Of a DNA stretch of 8,307 bases, positions 1-4,920 are shown in pieces. The stretch comes from Planctomycetota bacterium (GTDB lineage: Bacteria; Planctomycetota; Phycisphaerae; Phycisphaerales; Phycisphaeraceae), in NCBI GenBank assembly GCA_029267795.1, contig JAJUHR010000065.1:1-8307 (forward strand), read 5' to 3'. The translations under genes and the position numbers were made by a program. The notes under the pieces are model-generated. The model worked only from the letters and a program-made list of their open reading frames with translations, had not been told where the DNA came from and searched no databases. How positions within the stretch are numbered: the stretch's first letter is position 1; every line of letters begins with the position of its first letter.

Positions 1-1463
1 GGCCTGTCCACCGACGCCTCCAGGCCCGCCGCCGCCAGGGCTTGCGGCTCGGGGCGGTCATCCGTCGCACACTCGCTGCACACCCGCCGCGCCAGCCGCT
101 GCGCCACCACACCGTTGAGCGCACTAGCCAGCAGGAACGGCTCGATCCTCATGTCTTGCAGCCGGGCGATCGTGCTCGGGGCGTCGTTCGTGTGCAACGT
201 GGCCAGCACCAGATGGCCGGTCAGCGCCGCCTGCACAGCGATCCGGGCGGTTTCCTCGTCGCGGACCTCCCCAACCATGATGATGTCCGGGTCCTGCCTC
301 AGGATGCTCCGCAGCGCCCGGGCGAACGTCATCCCGATCGAAGACTGCACCTGCACCTGATTGACCCCATCGAGCTGGTATTCGACCGGGTCCTCCACGG
401 TGACGATGTTGACCCCCGGGCTTTTCAGCAGGTCCAGGGCGCTGTAGAGCGTGGTCGTCTTGCCGCTGCCGGTAGGGCCCGTGACCAGCACCAGGCCGTG
501 GGGCTGGCGCAAGACCCGCTTAAAAATCTCCAGCGCCCGCGGGCGGAAACCCATCTGCCCCAGGTCCACGTTCAGGTTCGCCTTGTCCAGCAGCCGGATC
601 ACCAGCTTCTCCCCCAGCAGCGTCGGCATGCTCGAGAGGCGCAGATCGATCTCCCGCCCACGCGACAGCACCTTGACACGGCCTTCCTGCGGCAGGCGCT
701 TCTCGGCGATGTCCATCCGCCCCAATACCTTGAAACGCGACACGATCGCCGCGTGGATCCCCGCCGGAGGCTTCATCAGCTCGTGCAGCACACCGTCGAT
801 CCGATACCGGATGCGCGTCCCGGTCTTGTCCGGCTCGATGTGGATGTCGCTGGCACGGTCCCGGATGGCGCCCAGCAGCGTCAGGTTCACCAGCTTGACC
901 ACGGGGTTGCTGTCGGCCTTGCGGTCCAGGTCCAGCGCAGGGCCCTCGTCGTCGGTCTCACGCTCCGCCCCGGCCAGCTCGGCGCCGCTGATCGAGCTCA
1001 GCAGCGAATCCACGTCTTCCTCGCCCTGGGCGTACTTCTTGACGTGGCCGGCGATCTCCGACTCCAACGCGAACACCGGCCTGACCGTGCACCCCGTCAG
1101 CTGCTCCAGCCGGTCGATCGTCGGCAGGGATTGCGGCTCAGCCATCGCCACCGTCAGCGTCGAGTGCACCTTGAACAGCGTGACCGCCTTGAGCCTCTGA
1201 GCTTCCTCCGCCCCGATCAGCTTCACCGCAGCCGGATCGATCAACCCCGGGCGCAGCCGGCACCCCGGCACCCCCAGTCGCTTGGCCAGTGTGCCCACCA
1301 TCGCCTCGGCGCTGACCAGGCCCTGCTCGATCAGCAGCTCGCCGAGCATGCGGCCGGAGGCTTTTTGTTCGCCCAGGGCTCGCTCCAACTGCTCCCGGGT
1401 GAGCAAGCCCTCTTCGACCAGCGCCTCGCCAAGACGGATTTTTTTCGAGACCGCTGTGGTCAT
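1..1463 (-). CDS. GspE/PilB-family type II secretion / type IV pilus assembly ATPase (3' end cut by window)
   Basis: This is a cytoplasmic hexameric ATPase of the kind that powers pilin or pseudopilin assembly at the inner membrane. Reading the minus strand from the ATG at 1463 gives 487 open codons that run off the left edge. Residues about 8-66 form a GspE N-terminal-type helical region (IRLGEALVEEGLLTREQLERA). Then come the N2 domain (ASDIHIEP, about 204-211), Walker A GPTGSGKT at 329-336, the Asp box VTVEDPVEYQ (354-363), Walker B with DPDIIMVGEVRD (391-402), and the His box LATLHTNDAP (420-429). A CxxC at 462-465 (CSEC) starts the zinc-binding C-terminal module, whose second half is outside the window. 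The start is supported by AGGGG at 1470-1474, six bases upstream, and by the TGATG overlap with the STAS gene. I cannot tell GspE from PilB without the neighbours beyond position 1. Confidence 0.95.
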   Translation of the reverse strand, partial: MTTAVSKKIRLGEALVEEGLLTREQLERALGEQKASGRMLGELLIEQGLVSAEAMVGTLAKRLGVPGCRLRPGLIDPAAVKLIGAEEAQRLKAVTLFKVHSTLTVAMAEPQSLPTIDRLEQLTGCTVRPVFALESEIAGHVKKYAQGEEDVDSLLSSISGAELAGAERETDDEGPALDLDRKADSNPVVKLVNLTLLGAIRDRASDIHIEPDKTGTRIRYRIDGVLHELMKPPAGIHAAIVSRFKVLGRMDIAEKRLPQEGRVKVLSRGREIDLRLSSMPTLLGEKLVIRLLDKANLNVDLGQMGFRPRALEIFKRVLRQPHGLVLVTGPTGSGKTTTLYSALDLLKSPGVNIVTVEDPVEYQLDGVNQVQVQSSIGMTFARALRSILRQDPDIIMVGEVRDEETARIAVQAALTGHLVLATLHTNDAPSTIARLQDMRIEPFLLASALNGVVAQRLARRVCSECATDDRPEPQALAAAGLEASVDR

Positions 1464-1798
1464 CAGTAACCCCTGACAGCCTCTGCCACGTCACTGTACT
1501 GCTTGAACAGCGGCGATAGCCCCGTCAGTTCCAAAACCTCCCGCAGGTTCGCGTCCACCCCGCACAGCCCCAGCGTCTGACCGCTCTCGGCGACCTTCTC
1601 GCTGGCTTCGATCAGCACCTCCAGCCCGCGGCTATCCACCGCCGAGACCGCCGACGCGTCAATCAGCAGCCGCTTCGGACGTTGGGCCAGTGCATCGTCC
1701 ACGTACTGCTTGAACCGGTTGGCCTGGGCTTGGGTCAGCGGACCCTCGGGCTTCAGCACCGTCGCCGAGCCGTGTCGTTGCGTGTGGATCTGCATCAT
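1463..1798 (-). CDS. STAS-domain protein (anti-sigma factor antagonist-like)
   Basis: This 111-residue protein consists almost entirely of one STAS domain, the fold of SpoIIAA/RsbV-type anti-anti-sigma factors that bind a partner kinase or switch protein. Visible landmarks are an opening strand (SATVLKPEGPLT, 11-22), the strand RLLIDASAVSAVDSRGLEVL (43-62) and the C-terminal LTGLSPLFKQY (91-101). Ser56 in D-S-R-G aligns with the phosphorylated serine of SpoIIAA, so switching by serine phosphorylation is possible but not shown. The ATG at 1798 is preferred over an upstream in-frame start at 1900, because GGGAG lies seven bases before it (1806-1810) and the extra 34 residues would be low-complexity with no STAS similarity. 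A second ATG follows immediately at 1795. Its stop overlaps the ATPase start (TGATG). No kinase, phosphatase or sigma factor is seen nearby, so the regulated partner is unknown. Confidence 0.88.
   Translation of the reverse strand: MMQIHTQRHGSATVLKPEGPLTQAQANRFKQYVDDALAQRPKRLLIDASAVSAVDSRGLEVLIEASEKVAESGQTLGLCGVDANLREVLELTGLSPLFKQYSDVAEAVRGY
1470..1474 (-). promoter_or_regulatory. Ribosome binding site for the ATPase gene, inside the STAS coding end
   Basis: Minus-strand AGGGG sits six bases upstream of the ATG at 1463 and lies within the last codons of the STAS gene. Together with the overlapping stop/start TGATG it indicates translational coupling of the two genes. Confidence 0.6.
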
Positions 1799-2173
1799 GA
1801 CCGGTCTCCCAGACCCGCCCCGGCCGGGAAGGAAACACCATCGCGGCGCAGGGCCCCCGACCGCGCAGCAGCCGCGACCCATGTACGGGCCCAATCGCAC
1901 CCCATAGCGAAACCCCGCGGCTCATCGGCCACGATGTCGCTAAGGGCGTGCTTCCTTAGTGTTATCGTTGCTTGGGGGCGCGGAGTTTATCGATGGGCTC
2001 GATCGCAAGATACGTCATTGCCGCGCCGGGAGAGACGCTTCGCGGCCGTCCGTGACAGTCACGTGATCGGGTTGTGGGTGGTTCGACACGCCCGGGCTTC
2101 GCTCGCTCCGCCCGATCGCCCGTCTCGTCGCTAGTCCATCACGGTTATACGCCCTGTCGTGACGCGATCCGCA
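1799..2173. other. 375-bp intergenic region without a recognisable gene
   Basis: Lies between the STAS gene start and the stop of the small protein gene, both on the minus strand, so it should hold the promoter of the STAS-ATPase pair. I found no convincing -35/-10 pair and no tRNA-like cloverleaf. Short open frames here are low-complexity and overlap each other. The clearest structure is a short dyad at 2051-2066. The segment around 2088-2135 is rich in repeated GCCCG/CGCTCG words with only weak self-complementarity. Confidence 0.6.
2051..2066. repeat. Short perfect dyad CGTGAC-A-GTCACG overlapping palindrome TCACGTGA
   Basis: CGTGAC at 2051-2056 is the exact reverse complement of GTCACG at 2058-2063 around a single A. 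The overlapping octamer TCACGTGA at 2059-2066 is itself palindromic. The site is about 250 bp upstream of the STAS start, in non-coding DNA. It has the size and symmetry of a protein-binding operator, but no regulator is identified and chance is possible. Confidence 0.35.
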
Positions 2174-2428
2174 TCAATCCGGCCGAACGTTGCGGCTCTG
2201 CAGGTCGCACCACGCCTTGGTCGGATCGTATACAAACTTCAATTGGCGCTTGTCGAACGCCACGAACCAATCCTCCCAGTCGATCAGCTCGAGCTCCTCG
2301 GGCTCGGCGAAGGGCGATCCACCAATGCGGATTCGGTCCGGCTGACCCGGTAGGCACCCCGGCCAATAACCATTCGCTTCACACCACATGCGGACCTGCT
2401 CATGATTGGTCGTTTCATAGACGGTCAT
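2174..2428 (-). CDS. Small conserved-looking protein of unknown function (84 aa)
   Basis: This is an acidic, soluble-looking 84-residue protein with no signal peptide or membrane segment. The start at 2428 is chosen because GAGGG (2434-2438) lies five bases upstream. An earlier in-frame start at 2536 would add an unconvincing Arg/Gly/Pro-rich leader and would run into the rlmN coding end. The body begins MTVYETTNHEQVRMWCEANG and ends with a segment containing IDWEDWFVAFDKRQLKFVYD. From memory, this pattern (TT-x-H near the N-terminus, then R-x-W, then an I-x-W-x-x-F-F-x-x-F-D-x-x-x-L-x-F-x-Y core) resembles small hypothetical proteins found across many bacteria, sometimes mislabelled as glucan-branching enzyme. 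That resemblance is unverified and gives no function. It follows rlmN by 85 bp on the same strand and may share its transcript. Confidence 0.7.
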   Translation of the reverse strand: MTVYETTNHEQVRMWCEANGYWPGCLPGQPDRIRIGGSPFAEPEELELIDWEDWFVAFDKRQLKFVYDPTKAWCDLQSRNVRPD

Positions 2429-2513
2429 CGGTACCCTCGGATCGACGCTTAGCTGGGGATAAAAGCCACATTCTCGGGCGTTGGGGCGGCCTCCGCCAGT
2501 CCCGGGAGGGCGA

Positions 2514-3650
2514 TTACGGTCGCTGGGCCGCTTCACGGGCGAGCTCGGCGTGCTCGTGACGCAGCTGCCCGCACGCCGCGGCGATGTCGCGACCCCGGCT
2601 GGCGCGGATGTGCGTGTTCACCCCCGCAGCCCGCAGGATCGCCTGGAAGCGTCGCACGTCCGCCGTGTCCGGTCGGCTGTAGGGCAGACCCTTCACCTCG
2701 TTGTACCGGATCAGATTCACGTGGCTGCGCAACTGCTGAGCTAGACCCGCCAGCTCGCGCGCGTGCTCCGGCTGGTCGTTCACCCCCCGCAGCAGCGTGT
2801 ATTCCAGCGTGACCTCGCGGCCCGTGCGATCAAAGTAGTGCCGCCCCGCGTCGATCAACTGCTGGATTGACACGAACTGGGCCCAGGGGATCAACCGGCG
2901 ACGCAGCTCGTCATTGGGAGCGTGCAGGCTGATCGCCAGCGTGATCGGCAGGTCGACCTCCGCCAGTCGGCGGATCTGCGCCGGCAGGCCCACCGTGCTG
3001 ATCGTGATGTGCCTGGCGGAAATCCCGCACCCCCACGGGGCGGTCAGCGTGCGCACAGCCCGCACCACCTGCTCGAAGTTCGCCAGCGGCTCACCCATCC
3101 CCATGAACACGACGTGGCTGATCCGCCCCACGCCTGGCAGCCCGCCCAGACGCCACACTTGTTCGACGATCTGACCGCTGGTCAAATTCCCATCGAGCCC
3201 GCCCAGGCCCGAGGCGCAGAACCGGCACCCCACCGGGCACCCGATCTGGCTGGACACGCACGCGGTTCGGCGGGTCGAGCGGGGGTCGGTCGAAGGGATC
3301 ATCACGCACTCGCTTTGCCTGGAACTGTCCTCAACCACGGGCAGGGCGGCCGAGGAGCCCTCGACGGCGTGGTCAGCCTCTCCCGCGTCCCACTTCAGCA
3401 GCAGTTTTTGCACCCCATCGGTCGCCAGTTGATGACGCACCACCGCGGCCCGGGTGAACACGAGCTGGCGAGCCAACAACTCCCGATCCGCATGGGAGAA
3501 ACTGGTCATCCGCGCCGGCTCCGCTACGTGGTGTCGGTAGACCCACTCCAACAATTGCGAAGCACGGTACGCCGGCATGCCCCAGGCGCTCAGCAGCGCC
3601 GTCAACTGCGCGGGGTCCAAGTCAAAGATGTAGGGACGACCTTCGTTCAT
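2514..3650 (-). CDS. rlmN: Dual-specificity 23S rRNA A2503 / tRNA A37 C2-methyltransferase RlmN
   Basis: RlmN is a radical-SAM enzyme that methylates carbon 2 of A2503 in 23S rRNA and A37 in certain tRNAs, which helps ribosome fidelity. Starting at the ATG at 3650 it has 378 residues, close to E. coli RlmN (384). The radical-SAM CxxxCxxC is CPVGCRFC (Cys138, 142, 145). The cysteine before it in ACVSSQIGC (Cys131) and Cys360 in RGRDIAAACGQL match the two catalytic cysteines of the family. Other family signatures are VVFMGMGEPL (181-190), LAISLHAPND (238-247) and a YNEVKG stretch near 316-321. A GTG at 3671 could add seven residues; neither start has a clear ribosome binding site. Between KLLLKW and the Cys131 strand there is a Ser/Glu-rich insert of about 20 residues compared with E. 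coli. The gene is divergent from pyrD. Confidence 0.96.
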   Translation of the reverse strand: MNEGRPYIFDLDPAQLTALLSAWGMPAYRASQLLEWVYRHHVAEPARMTSFSHADRELLARQLVFTRAAVVRHQLATDGVQKLLLKWDAGEADHAVEGSSAALPVVEDSSRQSECVMIPSTDPRSTRRTACVSSQIGCPVGCRFCASGLGGLDGNLTSGQIVEQVWRLGGLPGVGRISHVVFMGMGEPLANFEQVVRAVRTLTAPWGCGISARHITISTVGLPAQIRRLAEVDLPITLAISLHAPNDELRRRLIPWAQFVSIQQLIDAGRHYFDRTGREVTLEYTLLRGVNDQPEHARELAGLAQQLRSHVNLIRYNEVKGLPYSRPDTADVRRFQAILRAAGVNTHIRASRGRDIAAACGQLRHEHAELAREAAQRP

Positions 3651-3658
3651 CGGTAACG

Positions 3659-3664
3659 TACAAT
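3659..3664 (+). promoter_or_regulatory. Possible -10 element (TACAAT) for pyrD
   Basis: TACAAT matches the sigma-70 -10 consensus at five of six positions and lies in the 70-bp divergent gap between rlmN and pyrD. A start of transcription near 3671 would leave about 50 bases before the ATG at 3721. No acceptable -35 hexamer is seen at the normal spacing, so this is a weak call. Confidence 0.25.
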
Positions 3665-3720
3665 GCCTCACGTGGCGCAGCGGCCCCGTGTCCTGCCCAC
3701 CTCGCCGTCAGACCACCGAT

Positions 3721-4731
3721 ATGACCCGACCCCGCACGTTGACGAATCAGCCGCCCGCCGCCCCCTCGCCGCGCCTCTCCGTGGACCTGGCGGGTCTGAA
3801 GCTCAACAACCCCATGATGACGGCCTCCGGCACGTGCGGGTACGCCTACGAGTACGCCCAACTGGCGGACCTGTCGAAGCTCGGGGCGTTCGTGACCAAG
3901 AGCATCACCGCCGAACCCCGCCCAGGCAACGAGCCATACCGCATCGTCGAGACCCGCGCCGGCATGCTCAACGCGATCGGCTTGGCGAACATCGGCGTCG
4001 AAGCCTTCATGGCGCAAAAACTGCCCGAGCTGCAACGTCTGCGGCTCAGCGGCCCGCGGATCATCGTCAACGTCGCCGGCCACAGCATCGATGATTATAC
4101 GGCTACCGCCGGGCGCATCGCCGCCGACGAGGCCGTCGACGCCATCGAGCTCAACGTCTCCTGCCCGAACGTGAAAGACGGCCTGACCTTCGGCACCGAC
4201 GCGGCCCTGCTGCGGCAGCTCGTCAAAGAGGTCCGCACCGCCGTGCGCAAGGGTTGCAAGCTGATCGTCAAGCTCTCGCCGAACGTCGGGGACATCACCG
4301 TTACCGCGCGGGCTGCCGTCGAGGGCGGCGCCGACGTCCTGAGCATGATCAACACCTACACCGCCATGGCGATCGACATACGCACACGCCGGCCCCGGCT
4401 GGCCAACGGCACAGGGGGGCTGTCCGGACCGGCGATCCGGCCCCTGGCCGTCTACCTCGTGCACCGCGTCTACCGCAGCGTCGCACGCGAGGCGGGCGTC
4501 CCCATTATCGGCATGGGTGGCATCCAATACTGGCAGGACGCGGTCGAGTTCCTGCTCGCCGGCGCCACCGGCTTGGCCGTGGGCACCGCCTTGTTCGTCG
4601 ACCCCGCTGCCCCCATCAAAATCCTCGCCGGTCTGCAGGAATACCTGCGCCAGGCAAACATCGCGTCGATCGACCAACTCATCGGCGCACTGCAGATCAA
4701 AGGCGACCTGCCCCGGACCCCGTACCCGTAG
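3721..4731 (+). CDS. pyrD: Dihydroorotate dehydrogenase, class 1B catalytic subunit
   Basis: The enzyme oxidises dihydroorotate to orotate with FMN, the fourth step of pyrimidine synthesis, in the cytoplasm. With the ATG at 3721 it is 336 residues. A GTG at 3688 could add 11, and neither start has a clear ribosome binding site. Landmarks are NPMMTASGTCGY (30-41), the FMN segment VTKSIT (58-63), GMLNAIGLAN (81-90), NVSCPNVKDG (145-154), KLSPNVGDIT (184-193), NGTGGLSGPAIRP (229-241), IGMGGI (263-268) and VGTA (287-290). The catalytic base is Cys148; class 1 enzymes use Cys where class 2 enzymes use Ser. The pattern MAIDI-x-TRRP-x-LANGTGGLSGPAI is typical of class 1B, whose members normally pair with the PyrK iron-sulfur/FAD subunit and use NAD. 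No pyrK is present in the window. The 20-residue N-terminal lead is Pro-rich and not part of the core barrel. Confidence 0.95.
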   Translation: MTRPRTLTNQPPAAPSPRLSVDLAGLKLNNPMMTASGTCGYAYEYAQLADLSKLGAFVTKSITAEPRPGNEPYRIVETRAGMLNAIGLANIGVEAFMAQKLPELQRLRLSGPRIIVNVAGHSIDDYTATAGRIAADEAVDAIELNVSCPNVKDGLTFGTDAALLRQLVKEVRTAVRKGCKLIVKLSPNVGDITVTARAAVEGGADVLSMINTYTAMAIDIRTRRPRLANGTGGLSGPAIRPLAVYLVHRVYRSVAREAGVPIIGMGGIQYWQDAVEFLLAGATGLAVGTALFVDPAAPIKILAGLQEYLRQANIASIDQLIGALQIKGDLPRTPYP

Positions 4732-4793
4732 CCCCACTGCCGGCGCTAATCGCATTCAATGTGCACCGTAAACGCGGGTTCAACCCCAGCGCC

Positions 4794-4827
4794 GCTGTGG
4801 TGTCTTTCATGCTGTGGTGTCTTTCAT
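4794..4827 (+). repeat. Perfect 17-bp tandem direct repeat
   Basis: GCTGTGGTGTCTTTCAT occurs at 4794-4810 and again, identically and without a spacer, at 4811-4827. The second copy overlaps the outer edge of the hairpin stem starting at 4826. It lies about 60 bp past the pyrD stop in non-coding DNA. It could be a local duplication or a binding site pair; nothing in the sequence decides between these. Confidence 0.85.
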
Positions 4828-4858
4828 TTAGCCCCCCATGATTCATGGGGGGCTAAAT
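4826..4858. terminator. Perfect 15-bp-stem hairpin between convergent genes (probable bidirectional terminator)
   Basis: ATTTAGCCCCCCATG (4826-4840) is the exact reverse complement of 4844-4858, separated by the three bases ATT. It lies between the converging pyrD (plus) and LEPR protein (minus) genes, which fits transcription termination from both sides. Neither strand has a proper U-run after the stem. The only flanking A/T bases are the three or four within the stem ends, so termination efficiency is uncertain. Confidence 0.7.
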
Positions 4859-4920
4859 CGGGCCCGCTGTTCGACCGGTGGCCGCCCGGCCAGCGCAGCG
4901 ACCCCCCAGCATGTACCCGC

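Noticed and set aside
42..1469. Long plus-strand open frame of about 475 codons opposite the ATPase gene
   Set aside because: Its product is Arg/His/Gln/Pro-rich with no recognisable domain, while the minus strand encodes a complete set of GspE/PilB motifs. It is an antisense artefact of high GC at codon third positions.
1682..2134. Plus-strand open frame spanning the STAS start and the intergenic gap
   Set aside because: Arg/Ala/Pro-rich, no ribosome binding site of note, and half of it lies antisense to the STAS coding region.
2490..2511. CCTCC/GGAGG inverted repeat after the rlmN stop
   Set aside because: Only a five-base stem with a ten-base loop and no T-rich tail on the minus strand, so it is not supported as a terminator.
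2922..3656. Plus-strand open frame opposite rlmN
   Set aside because: Arg/His/Gln-rich shadow; RlmN is unmistakable on the other strand.
3622..4755. Minus-strand open frame of about 377 codons opposite pyrD
   Set aside because: PyrD motifs are complete on the plus strand; the minus product is Asp/Gly/Val-rich with no family resemblance.
4770..4800. GCGGGTTCAACCCCAGC resembling a tRNA T-arm
   Set aside because: The stem does not pair over five base pairs and no anticodon or D-arm lies upstream.
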